The notes under the pieces are model-generated. The model did no database searches, was not told the DNA's origin, and saw nothing but the letters and a program-made list of their open reading frames with translations. Positions 44,128 through 52,948 of a stretch of 64,000 nt of DNA are shown piece after piece. The DNA is from Flammeovirga agarivorans. Its GTDB lineage: Bacteria; Bacteroidota; Bacteroidia; Cytophagales; Flammeovirgaceae. Each line of letters starts with the position of its first letter. Within the stretch, counting starts at the first letter, position 1. The translations under genes were made by a program, and so were the position numbers. The DNA lies in the NCBI RefSeq assembly GCF_012641475.1, contig NZ_JABAIL010000001.1, forward strand, positions 1,054,001 to 1,118,000, read 5' to 3'.

Positions 44128-44310
44128 TTATTCCATTTCAAGCTTTCTTCTCTGAATAAACATCCTCAAAGCATTTACTTTATTGTAAATCGCTTTTTTC
44201 TTCACCTCAAGCTTCTCAATACTTGTCTCTATCTCCTTACTGGAGGCGATGTTAGAATTGATTTGCTCAACTAGTGAATCAACATTATTTTTTGAATGTT
44301 GTTCTTTCAT
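44128..44310 (-). CDS. small coiled-coil protein, 60 aa
   Basis: An ATG-started, charged, helical peptide with heptad-like Leu/Ile spacing from about residue 12 to 58 and a basic end (FIQRRKLEME). No family is recognised and there is no signal peptide. It stands alone between the chitinase and glnS genes. It could be a real small protein or a chance frame. Confidence 0.4.
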   Translation of the reverse strand: MKEQHSKNNVDSLVEQINSNIASSKEIETSIEKLEVKKKAIYNKVNALRMFIQRRKLEME

Positions 44311-44583
44311 AGTTCTACAGTAATTTATTTTGACATGATGATCAATTACAAATAACGGTGGTTTATTTCAATTTGGGTATTAATAAAGGGTAATGCTTGT
44401 TAATCATAATGTAATAAAATTAAATTTGATGACGGTCATCATCAAAAAATACATTAAAATATTATTTAAGTGAAAAAGTTGATTTATTAACATTTAAATC
44501 GGTTGCGCTATGTTTGGTAATCTATGTAATCATTAGAAAATAGAATCGAATATTTTCGACTAGAAAATTTTTTCAATAAAAAA
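44311..44583. other. intergenic stretch before the glnS terminator
   Basis: I see no gene in these AT-rich bases; the glnS terminator follows at 44584-44611 and completes a 325-base gap. Confidence 0.5.
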
Positions 44584-44611
44584 GGCTGCTCTATATTTGA
44601 ATAGAACAGCC
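44584..44611 (-). terminator. terminator of glnS
   Basis: GGCTGCTCTAT pairs with ATAGAACAGCC (one wobble pair) around a six-base loop, with a run of T on the minus strand. Confidence 0.82.
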
Positions 44612-44635
44612 CAATATTTAAACTCTTATTTAGAG

Positions 44636-46345
44636 TTACTTTTTCTTTGCCCAAGAATCTTTCAATCCTACAGTTTTATTAAAGATCATGTTATCTGTTG
44701 TAGATTCTTGATCTAAAATAAAGTAACCTAAGCGTTGGAATTGGAAGTTATCTCCTGCATTATTTTCTTTTAATGAAGGCTCTACTTTACATCCTTCAAT
44801 TACTTGTAAAGAATCTGGGTTTAAGAAAGTTTTGAAATCAATACTTTCTTTAGTTTCAGGGTCCTTACGAGCATCAGGAGCTTCATCAGAGAATAAACGA
44901 TCATAGAGGTTTACTTTCGCATCAATGGCATGCTCAGCTGATACCCAGTGCAAAGTACCTTTTACTTTACGTTTCGATTCTTCTGTGCCACTTCCAGATC
45001 TTGATAGAGGGTCATATGTACAGTGAATTTCTGTAATATTCCCATCCGCATCTTTTACGCAGCTTTCTCCTTTAATGATATAAGCATTCTTTAAACGTAC
45101 TTCTTTACCTAAAGTAAGTCTGAAGAATTTACGATTAGCAGATTCTTTAAAGTCTTCTCTCTCGATGTAAAGTTCTTTAGAGAATGGTAACTGACGAGAA
45201 CCTGAATTTTCATCTTCAGGATTATTCTCAGCCTCTAGCCATTCTGTTTTCCCTTCTTCGTAATTATCAATTACAAGTTTAATCGGGTCTAAAACAGCCA
45301 TTACTCTTGGAGCAGTCTTGTTAAGGTCTTCACGAACAGCAAATTCAAGCAATGACACATCAATGACATTATCACGCTTAGTAATACCTACTGTTTCAGC
45401 AAAGTTTCTGATAGAAGCAGGTGTATAACCTCTTCTTCTTAAACCAGAAATTGTTGGCATCCTTGGATCGTCCCATCCATTAACTACACCTTCTTCAACT
45501 AATTGTAATAGTTTACGCTTAGACATTACAGTGTAGTTCAAGTTTAATCTTGAAAATTCTGTTTGTTCTGGACGAATACGATCAGAAGTGGCAATTTGAT
45601 CTAAGAACCAATTATAAAGAGGTCTGTGAACTTCAAACTCTGTAGTACATAAAGAGTTTGTAATACCTTCAATATAATCAGATTGACCATGAGCCCAATC
45701 GTACATAGGATAGATACACCATTTATCTCCTGTTCTGTGGTGAGCTTTTTTGATGATTCTATATAAGAATGGGTCACGTAGGTGCATGTTGGAATTGGCC
45801 ATGTCGATTTTTGCTCTAAGTACTCTTGAGCCTTCCTCAAATTTGCCTTCCTTCATACCTTCGAACAACTCCAAGTTTTCTTCTACAGAACGATCTCTAA
45901 ATGGAGAGTTTGTACCAGGAGTAGTAGGAGTACCTTTTTGCGAGGCAATTACATCAGCAGTTTGATCATCAACATAAGCTTTACCATCCTTGATAAGTTG
46001 GATTGCCCAATCGTATAATTGATCAAAGTAATCGGATGTGAACTTAGGCTCACCTGCCCATTCATAGCCTAACCATTCAATATCTTTCTTAATTGCATCA
46101 ACATATTCTTGGTCTTCTTTTGTTGGGTTGGTATCATCAAAACGTAAGTTTGTACCAGCACCTTCAAAATCTTTTGAAAGACCAAAGTTTAAACAAATAG
46201 ACTTGGCATGACCAATATGAAGATAGCCATTTGGTTCAGGTGGAAAACGGAATAATAATTTCCCTCCATTTTTACCTGATTTTAACTCATCAGTGATTTT
46301 CTCACGGATAAAGTCTAATCTTTTCTCTGATTTATTTTCTTCCAT
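44636..46345 (-). CDS. glnS: glutaminyl-tRNA synthetase
   Basis: GlnRS charges tRNA-Gln directly with glutamine. The 569-aa protein has the class I HIGH motif in FPPEPNGYLHIGHAKS, DDTNPTKEDQEYV, and the KMSKS-like VMSKRKL. The C-terminal region has the two beta-barrel anticodon-binding domains of the bacterial GlnRS family, without a GatB-like YqeY tail. The ATG at 46345 is the natural start; an in-frame GTG at 46369 adds eight unlikely residues. It lies 65 bases after gltX on the same strand, and a terminator follows. Confidence 0.95.
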   Translation of the reverse strand: MEENKSEKRLDFIREKITDELKSGKNGGKLLFRFPPEPNGYLHIGHAKSICLNFGLSKDFEGAGTNLRFDDTNPTKEDQEYVDAIKKDIEWLGYEWAGEPKFTSDYFDQLYDWAIQLIKDGKAYVDDQTADVIASQKGTPTTPGTNSPFRDRSVEENLELFEGMKEGKFEEGSRVLRAKIDMANSNMHLRDPFLYRIIKKAHHRTGDKWCIYPMYDWAHGQSDYIEGITNSLCTTEFEVHRPLYNWFLDQIATSDRIRPEQTEFSRLNLNYTVMSKRKLLQLVEEGVVNGWDDPRMPTISGLRRRGYTPASIRNFAETVGITKRDNVIDVSLLEFAVREDLNKTAPRVMAVLDPIKLVIDNYEEGKTEWLEAENNPEDENSGSRQLPFSKELYIEREDFKESANRKFFRLTLGKEVRLKNAYIIKGESCVKDADGNITEIHCTYDPLSRSGSGTEESKRKVKGTLHWVSAEHAIDAKVNLYDRLFSDEAPDARKDPETKESIDFKTFLNPDSLQVIEGCKVEPSLKENNAGDNFQFQRLGYFILDQESTTDNMIFNKTVGLKDSWAKKK

Positions 46346-46410
46346 CACTACAATGAAATTAAAGATCACAATTAAGATAACTTGATACTACCTTAATTAG
46401 TGATATGTAA

Positions 46411-47955
46411 TTAATTATTTTCTTTTAATTTGTTGATTGCTTCAACAGCAATTTTAATGCGGTTGGCCACTTCTTTTGGACCAAGAATCTCTTGCATAAT
46501 CATTAGATCAGGACCTCCGCCTTTTCCAGATAATGCAACACGAAGAGCAGGCATTACTTTACCAAGCGGCATTTCGTGTTTCTCTAAGATTCCCATAAAT
46601 GCATCTTTTGCTTCATCAGCAGTAAATGCATCTTTGCTTTCTAAGCTTTCTGCATAATCAAGAAGTACGCTTACACCCTCAGGTTTCCACTTTTTCTTGA
46701 CAGTTTTAGCATCATATTCTGTTGGTATTTCGTAGAAGAAACGACCATCTCTCCAAATCTCATGAGGGAATGTAACACGCTCTTTTAATTGATTCGCAAC
46801 TAAAGCTGCTTTCTCAGGAGTAGACTCAACACCGTCAGCTTTCATATCAGCTAATAAGTAAGACGCTAATTCTTCATCTGATTTTTCTTTAAGGTACTGT
46901 TGGTTATACCATTTTGCCTTATCGATATCAAAACGAGTACCTGCTTTTGTTACTCTTTCCATTGTGAACTCATCAATAAGTTCTTGCATGCTGAAGAATT
47001 CTCTTTCATCACCAGGGTTCCAGCCTAAGAAAGCTAAGAAGTTGATGAAAGCATCATTTAAGTAACCATCTTGTTTAAAGCCTCTTGAAATTTCGCCAGA
47101 GGCAGGGTCTTTCCATTCTAATGGGAATACTGCAAAGCCCATTTTATCACCATCACGTTTACTTAGTTTACCATTACCATCAGGTTTTAATAATAAAGGT
47201 AAGTGAGCAAAGCGAGGCATAGTATCTTCCCAACCTAAATATCTATAAAGCAAAACATGTAAAGGTGCAGAAGGTAACCACTCTTCACCTCTAATAACAT
47301 GTGTAATACCCATTAAATGATCATCAACAACATTTGCCAAGTGATATGTTGGCATGCCGTCAGATTTCATTAAGATTTTATCATCGATTGTATGAGAATG
47401 TACCATTACCCAACCACGAACCATATCGTTTAAGCGGATTTCTTCTTTACGAGGAACCTTTAAACGAATAACATAAGGATCGCCATTTTCGATACGTTGT
47501 TTTACCTCATCAGCACTTAGTGTTAATGAGTTGGTCATTTGCATACGCGTCATAGAGTTATACTGTGGTGTATTTACTCTTGCTTGCTTTAAGCGTTCGC
47601 GCATTGCTTCTAACTCTTCTGGAGTATCAAATGCATAATAAGCAAGGTCGTTTTGTACTAATTTCTCAGCGTATTCCTTGTAAGTTTCTTTACGCTCAGA
47701 CTGTCGATAAGGTCCACATTCTCCAGGTTTCCAAGGAGCCTCATCGGCAATAATACCTGCCCACTCTAAGCTTTCCTTAATATAATTTTCAGCACCTTCC
47801 ACAAAACGAGTCTGGTCTGTATCTTCGATACGTACTAAGAAATCGCCACCATTGTGTTTAGCGAATAAATAATTAAATAAGGCTGTACGGACACCTCCAA
47901 TATGAAGAGGTCCGGTTGGGCTCGGAGCAAAACGTACTCTTACTTTATTTTCCAT
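46411..47955 (-). CDS. gltX: glutamyl-tRNA synthetase
   Basis: This 514-aa class I synthetase charges tRNA-Glu. The N-terminus is VRFAPSPTGPLHIGGVRTALFN (HIGH motif variant HIGG), followed by RIEDTDQTR, and the KMSKS equivalent is GKLSKRDGDK. The C-terminal helical anticodon-binding part is complete. An ATG at 47955 is preferred; the in-frame extension to 47994 has no sign of coding. A TAAGTTTG on the minus strand at 47992-47999 could be its -7 element. With GlnRS present, a discriminating GluRS is expected. Confidence 0.96.
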   Translation of the reverse strand: MENKVRVRFAPSPTGPLHIGGVRTALFNYLFAKHNGGDFLVRIEDTDQTRFVEGAENYIKESLEWAGIIADEAPWKPGECGPYRQSERKETYKEYAEKLVQNDLAYYAFDTPEELEAMRERLKQARVNTPQYNSMTRMQMTNSLTLSADEVKQRIENGDPYVIRLKVPRKEEIRLNDMVRGWVMVHSHTIDDKILMKSDGMPTYHLANVVDDHLMGITHVIRGEEWLPSAPLHVLLYRYLGWEDTMPRFAHLPLLLKPDGNGKLSKRDGDKMGFAVFPLEWKDPASGEISRGFKQDGYLNDAFINFLAFLGWNPGDEREFFSMQELIDEFTMERVTKAGTRFDIDKAKWYNQQYLKEKSDEELASYLLADMKADGVESTPEKAALVANQLKERVTFPHEIWRDGRFFYEIPTEYDAKTVKKKWKPEGVSVLLDYAESLESKDAFTADEAKDAFMGILEKHEMPLGKVMPALRVALSGKGGGPDLMIMQEILGPKEVANRIKIAVEAINKLKENN

Positions 47956-47991
47956 TTTATATGTGTAAAAATTTTTATTTTTCTTAGTCTG

Positions 47992-47999
47992 CAAACTTA
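47992..47999 (-). promoter_or_regulatory. candidate -7 promoter element of gltX
   Basis: TAAGTTTG matches TAnnTTTG and lies 36 bases before the gltX ATG, but no TTTG is found 19 bases upstream, so this is a half match. Confidence 0.35.
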
Positions 48000-48238
48000 A
48001 TCAAATCATTCAATAAAAGTTTATGATAATACTGCGAACTTTTAAGAATATGGACGGATTTAAGATCATTATAGAATCTTTTTATTTCCTGTAGGATGAA
48101 ATCATTGGAAATTGTATATTTAATTTCCCTTTTATCCGTTATCCTAATCAACTATTTATTCACAGTCAGCTATCGACAGTGATAAGGAATCAAACGTAAT
48201 TTTAATAACCACAAACAATTATTCTCTGATTTATTTAT

Positions 48239-48877
48239 ATGGGACATATTTTCGACCGACTTGTTTCAGAAGTGAAAGCTTTGCAGCAATCTTCTGCCCA
48301 ATTTCATATTGAAGACTCATTTACTAGTATAGCCAACTTCTTGATGAACGATGTTGTTTTAAGAGCAGGAATAAACAATTATAGATTAGTAGAAATAGAG
48401 TTTTATTATTTCAGTGATCAACATCAAGATCCTTATGTACACAAACACGAAGCGCAAAAAACTTTAGGTAGGTGGTACATACATGGAGCTGGTCTTGATA
48501 TTACTTTTGGTACTATGGACTTCTATGGAGGAATCTTAATTCGAGGAGTACAAAGAAGAGGAGATAAGCAATTTATTAGTGGTCCACTGAATGTTGCCTC
48601 AGAAGTGATTCATCATTTAGGAGGAGTAGAAGATCAAGAGATTCATTTCGGTTTAAAAGAATATGATTTACCTCAAGAGCAAATCGCATCGTCAAGGCGA
48701 GTGGGGTTAAATCCAAGAAAAAATGATGGAGAGCTGTATGTCAATCGCCCTTATAGATATATTAGTTGTATAAGTTCTAAACATCCATTTAAGCAGAAAA
48801 AACAAGTAGCCTTAGATCTAAATGGAAATATGCCAAAAGAAGAAGTGAATAAGATCTTTGGGTATAAAATCGTTTAG
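48239..48877 (+). CDS. uncharacterised protein resembling alkyladenine DNA glycosylase (AAG/Mpg)
   Basis: This 212-aa protein has no signal peptide. Several blocks line up in order with the AAG/3-methyladenine DNA glycosylase family: LVEIEFYYF (like VETEAYLG, Glu54 and Tyr56), DPYVHKH (like DxAxH, His68), GGILIRGVQR (like xVLLRALEP, Arg102), GPLNVASEVI (like GPxKLxxAL) and RVGL followed by RPYRY (like RVGVG then KPLRFY). The catalytic Glu and the base-pocket Tyr, His and Arg of human AAG would be kept. Overall identity is low by eye, so a relative with another role, for example on RNA, is possible. No repair gene is adjacent. Confidence 0.6.
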   Translation: MGHIFDRLVSEVKALQQSSAQFHIEDSFTSIANFLMNDVVLRAGINNYRLVEIEFYYFSDQHQDPYVHKHEAQKTLGRWYIHGAGLDITFGTMDFYGGILIRGVQRRGDKQFISGPLNVASEVIHHLGGVEDQEIHFGLKEYDLPQEQIASSRRVGLNPRKNDGELYVNRPYRYISCISSKHPFKQKKQVALDLNGNMPKEEVNKIFGYKIV

Positions 48878-48905
48878 TAGGTAGGTAAGTATCATTATAA
48901 AAGAA

Positions 48906-48937
48906 AAAAGATGACCCTTTTGAGAGTCATCTTTTTT
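48906..48937. terminator. bidirectional terminator between AAG-like gene and fabH
   Basis: AAAAGATGAC pairs with GTCATCTTTT across a 10-base loop, with T and A tracts on the two sides. The genes converge on it. Confidence 0.85.
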
Positions 48938-48953
48938 ATGAGGTGAATATCGA

Positions 48954-49943
48954 TTAATTAGCATCATATGCCCACTTAAGATAGATAGCTCCCCAAGTGA
49001 AACCACCACCAAAAGCAGCCAATACTAAATTGTCTCCTTTCTTAAATTTTTTCTCGAAATCCCAAAGGCATAAAGGAATAGTAGCACCCGTTGTGTTTCC
49101 ATATTTCTCAATATTGATACAAACTTTGTCACTTTCCACACCCATTCTTTTGGCTGTAGCATCGATGATACGTAAGTTGGCTTGATGCGGTACCAAGTAG
49201 GCCACATCTTCGGCGGTTAAGCTATTACGCTCCATAATACTTGCAGCTGCAGAAGACATGTTAGTCACAGCATGCTTAAAAACGGACTTGCCATCTTGAT
49301 GGAAATAATGTCCTTCTTCAGTCACCACTTCTTTAGTGAATGGGTATGCTGACCCTCTTTTCACATGTAGTAGCTCTTTTCCGGACCCATCAGAATGCAT
49401 TACTGTGTCAATAACTCCAAATTCCTCGCTAGGTTCAATCAATACTGCAGCGGCACCATCACCAAAAAGAATACAAGAATTTCTATCCTTATAATCAATC
49501 ACTGACGACATTTTATCAGCACCAACAACTACGATTTTTTTATAGTTGCCTGATTTGATAAAGTTAGATGCCATTTCTAGAGCATAAATAAAACCCGAAC
49601 AAGCTGCTGAAATATCAAAGCTCATCGCTTTGCTTCCGATTGCATCACATACCAAATTCGCTGTAGAGATAAATCCCATATCAGGTGTCGAAGTGGCACA
49701 AATGACTAAATCGATTTCAGAACCACTAATTCCAGCTTTCTCTAAAAGAGAGTTAACGGCGTTAGTTGCTAATGTTGAAGTTCCTTTAGTCTGGTCTTTT
49801 AAGATACGTCTTTCTTTGATACCGGTGCGGGTCGTAATCCATTCGTCACTTGTTTCCACTAATTTTTCCAAATCGTGGTTTGTCAGTTTGTCTTCAGGTA
49901 CCCATCCGGCAACAGCTGTTATTGCAGCGTATATAGGACTCAT
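48954..49943 (-). CDS. fabH: 3-oxoacyl-ACP synthase III (KAS III)
   Basis: KAS III condenses acetyl-CoA (or a branched acyl-CoA) with malonyl-ACP to start fatty acid synthesis. The 329-aa protein has the nucleophile Cys115 in ISAACSGFIYALE, the catalytic His in LVPHQANLRIIDA and Asn in KYGNTTGATIP, and the N-terminal TSDEWITTRTGI block. It is a single gene here; no other fab gene lies nearby. Branched primers are typical of Bacteroidota but cannot be read from this sequence. Confidence 0.95.
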   Translation of the reverse strand: MSPIYAAITAVAGWVPEDKLTNHDLEKLVETSDEWITTRTGIKERRILKDQTKGTSTLATNAVNSLLEKAGISGSEIDLVICATSTPDMGFISTANLVCDAIGSKAMSFDISAACSGFIYALEMASNFIKSGNYKKIVVVGADKMSSVIDYKDRNSCILFGDGAAAVLIEPSEEFGVIDTVMHSDGSGKELLHVKRGSAYPFTKEVVTEEGHYFHQDGKSVFKHAVTNMSSAAASIMERNSLTAEDVAYLVPHQANLRIIDATAKRMGVESDKVCINIEKYGNTTGATIPLCLWDFEKKFKKGDNLVLAAFGGGFTWGAIYLKWAYDAN

Positions 49944-50125
49944 ATCTTGGTAACTTTTATGATAATTGTGTGTAAATACTTGGTGTAATTGAGTAATACG
50001 TAAAGCAATACCCTATTAATTCGGTACAAAACAAATAAAATTATCTGATTAACAAAAATCTAGATTTATTTAGGGAGATAAATTTAGAAATTATAATTAA
50101 TAGGGGGCTTTTTTGCCATTAATAA

Positions 50126-50163
50126 AAAAGGTACAAAGTAGAATATTCTAAATTGTACCTTTT
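50126..50163 (-). terminator. terminator of lon
   Basis: AAAAAGGTACAA pairs with TTGTACCTTTT across a 14-base loop, with a T tract on the minus strand. Confidence 0.8.
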
Positions 50164-50188
50164 GAAGAATTATTAAAAACAATGTAAA

Positions 50189-52645
50189 CTACGCCTTTGG
50201 AAGGTCAAAGTTGATAGGATCTTCCACTTTTGTTTTTAATAATGCGATGTCTAATACTTCTTTTGCATCTTTAACAAAATGAAGCTTAAGACCTTCTGTA
50301 TATTTTGAAGGGATGTCTTTAACATCTCTTTCGTTTCTTTCAGAGAAAATAATCTCCTTAATACCAGCTCGTTTTGCTGCTAATAATTTTTCTTTGATAC
50401 CACCAACAGGAAGAACTTTACCTCTTAAAGTGATCTCCCCAGTCATTGCAATCTTTGCTTTCACTTTTCTTTGTGTGAAAATTGAAACCATTGAAGTTAG
50501 CATTGTAATACCTGCAGAAGGGCCATCTTTTGGTACAGCACCGGCAGGAACGTGGATGTGTAAATCGTAATTTTCGAAGATTCTGTAGTCGATACCAAAC
50601 TTATCAGCATGTGCTTTTAACCATGAGAAAGCAGTAGTAGCCGACTCCTTCATAACATCGCCAAGTTGACCAGAAAGTGTTAATCTTCCTTTTCCACGGT
50701 TAAGTGAACTTTCAATAAATAGAATTTCACCACCTACTTGTGTCCATGCTAAACCGGTAACAACACCAGCGTATTCATTATCAGAATAAGTTTCTCTTTC
50801 AAATACAGGAGCACCTAAAAACTCAATAATTTGATCAGGACCAATACTCTTTTGGTACTCTTCTTCTAAAGCTACAGACTTTGCAACTTTACGAACGACA
50901 GAACCGATAGTTCTTTCAAGTCCACGTACACCAGATTCTCTAGTGTAATTCTCAATTAAGAACTTAAGCCCTTTAGCAGAAAACGTGAAATCTTTCGCTT
51001 TTAAACCATGCTCAGTTCTTTGCTTAGGAATTAAATGCTTTTTAGCAATTTCTTCTTTTTCTTCAAAAGTATAACCAGTAATCTCAATGATTTCCATACG
51101 GTCTCGTAAAGCGGGTTGTATGGTATCTAATGAGTTGGCTGTTGCGATAAACAATACTTTAGAAAGGTCATATTCCACTTCTAAATAGTTATCTACAAAC
51201 GTACTGTTTTGCTCTGGGTCTAGTACTTCCAAGAATGCAGAAGAAGGGTCCCCTCTAAAGTCGCTACCAATCTTATCAATTTCATCCAAAATAAATACAG
51301 GGTTTGATACTCCTGCTTTTTTAATACTTTGAAGAATTTTACCAGGCATAGCACCTACATAAGTTTTTCTGTGACCTCTGATCTCAGTTTCATCATGTAA
51401 ACCACCTAATGAAATACGGTTGTATTCTCTACCCAATGATTTGGCAATTGACTTACCTAATGAAGTTTTACCAACACCCGGAGGGCCATATAAACATAAG
51501 ATAGGACCTTTAATATCTTTCTTAAGTTTTAATACAGCTAAATATTCTAAAATACGCTCTTTTACTTTCTCAAGACCTTGGTGGTCTTTATCAAGAATTT
51601 TTTGAGCATTCTTTAAATCAAAGTGGTCTTCAGTAACTGCATCCCATGGTAAATCCAATAAGAATTCACAGTAATTCATCAATACTGCGAAATCAGCAGC
51701 GGCAGGGTTTGAACGCTGAAGTTTTGCTAATTCTTTGAAGAAATGTTCTTTGATATTTTCAGGCCATTGCTTTTTCTCAGCTTTTGCCTTCATTTCAGCG
51801 ATTTCTTCATCAGGACCATCTACTCCAAGTTCAGTTTGAAGTACCTTCATTTGCTGACGCAAATAGTAGTCTCTTTGCTGTTGGTCAATGTCAAAATTGG
51901 TTTTACCCGCAATTTCGTTTTTGATCTCTAAAAGACTAATTTCTTTTTGCATCAACTTAAGTAGTTTTTCCACTTTAAGTTTACCATTTGATACTTTAAG
52001 TATCTTCATCTTTTCATTTACATCTGAATTGATGTTGGTAGCAATAAAGTTGGCTAAAAACTCAAGTCCTTGAATATTTTCTAAAGCATGTGATGCTTCT
52101 TGAGGGATATCTCTATTTAAGCTTAAGATTTGATAAGCAACATCTTTCAATGAAGACTCTAAAGCAATCTCTTCGTTCTTTTTGATCTTAGAGAAATCTT
52201 CTTCAATAACTTCAACAGTTGCTTTCATATAAGGCTCTTCAGCAGTTACCTCTTTTAAAGAGATTTTCTTTCTACTCTGAGCAATAATGGTTGAATTACC
52301 ATCTGGCAATTCTAATATTTTTACAATCTGTACAAGAGTACCAAATTTGTGCATATCCTTAGCAGAAGGATCTTCTACTGAAGCATCTTTCTGAGCAATA
52401 CAAGCAATGAATTTCTTATTTTCGTAAGCTTCAGTGACTAATTTGGAAGACTTTTCTCTACCGATTGTAATTGGTATTAAGACATTAGGAAACAATACCA
52501 TATTGCGTAAAGGCAATACGGGTACATCAATTTCACTAATGTCATCTAAATTATATTTATCCTCTTCTCCAGAAATAACAGAGATGATGGCGTCATTATT
52601 TATATTAGATAATAGCCCTTGGGCTAATGTGTCTTTTGTTCTCAT
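50189..52645 (-). CDS. lon: ATP-dependent Lon protease
   Basis: Lon degrades misfolded and regulatory proteins in the cytoplasm. From an ATG at 52645 it encodes about 818 aa, the usual length. It has the N-terminal substrate-binding domain (VLPLRNMVLFPNV start), Walker A YGPPGVGKTSLG, Walker B VFILDEIDK, and the C-terminal serine protease domain with the catalytic Ser in PKDGPSAGIT and Lys in GGIKEKLLAA. An in-frame TTG at 52678 would add 11 residues and is unlikely. It is a single gene, divergent from the OmpA-family gene, with no recognisable heat-shock operator. Confidence 0.96.
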   Translation of the reverse strand: MRTKDTLAQGLLSNINNDAIISVISGEEDKYNLDDISEIDVPVLPLRNMVLFPNVLIPITIGREKSSKLVTEAYENKKFIACIAQKDASVEDPSAKDMHKFGTLVQIVKILELPDGNSTIIAQSRKKISLKEVTAEEPYMKATVEVIEEDFSKIKKNEEIALESSLKDVAYQILSLNRDIPQEASHALENIQGLEFLANFIATNINSDVNEKMKILKVSNGKLKVEKLLKLMQKEISLLEIKNEIAGKTNFDIDQQQRDYYLRQQMKVLQTELGVDGPDEEIAEMKAKAEKKQWPENIKEHFFKELAKLQRSNPAAADFAVLMNYCEFLLDLPWDAVTEDHFDLKNAQKILDKDHQGLEKVKERILEYLAVLKLKKDIKGPILCLYGPPGVGKTSLGKSIAKSLGREYNRISLGGLHDETEIRGHRKTYVGAMPGKILQSIKKAGVSNPVFILDEIDKIGSDFRGDPSSAFLEVLDPEQNSTFVDNYLEVEYDLSKVLFIATANSLDTIQPALRDRMEIIEITGYTFEEKEEIAKKHLIPKQRTEHGLKAKDFTFSAKGLKFLIENYTRESGVRGLERTIGSVVRKVAKSVALEEEYQKSIGPDQIIEFLGAPVFERETYSDNEYAGVVTGLAWTQVGGEILFIESSLNRGKGRLTLSGQLGDVMKESATTAFSWLKAHADKFGIDYRIFENYDLHIHVPAGAVPKDGPSAGITMLTSMVSIFTQRKVKAKIAMTGEITLRGKVLPVGGIKEKLLAAKRAGIKEIIFSERNERDVKDIPSKYTEGLKLHFVKDAKEVLDIALLKTKVEDPINFDLPKA

Positions 52646-52948
52646 ATTGAGTTTGTCTGATCTATTTTGAAATAACAAAAAGCTATTTCAGTCCATATTT
52701 AGTTACAATAATGTACCCAAATTCAGAAAACTGACATATTTTCATGAATTACTGACAAACATGACAGAATTGTGGTTTAATCTTTGTAAATACTTCTTGG
52801 ATGAATTTTCGGTACGTTTTTATATTTTTTTTCAAGTATTAACGTTGTTTTTTATAGAAGAGATCATCTTTTTTCAATCTTATTCATTCTTTTTATGAAT
52901 TTGATCGGAAATTTTATACTTGTTTCTTTTGAGACTGTAAAATAAACT
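52646..52948. other. 303-base divergent intergenic region, lon and OmpA-family gene
   Basis: This stretch holds the start regions of two divergent genes. I see no reading frame, RNA or complete consensus promoter. Confidence 0.5.
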
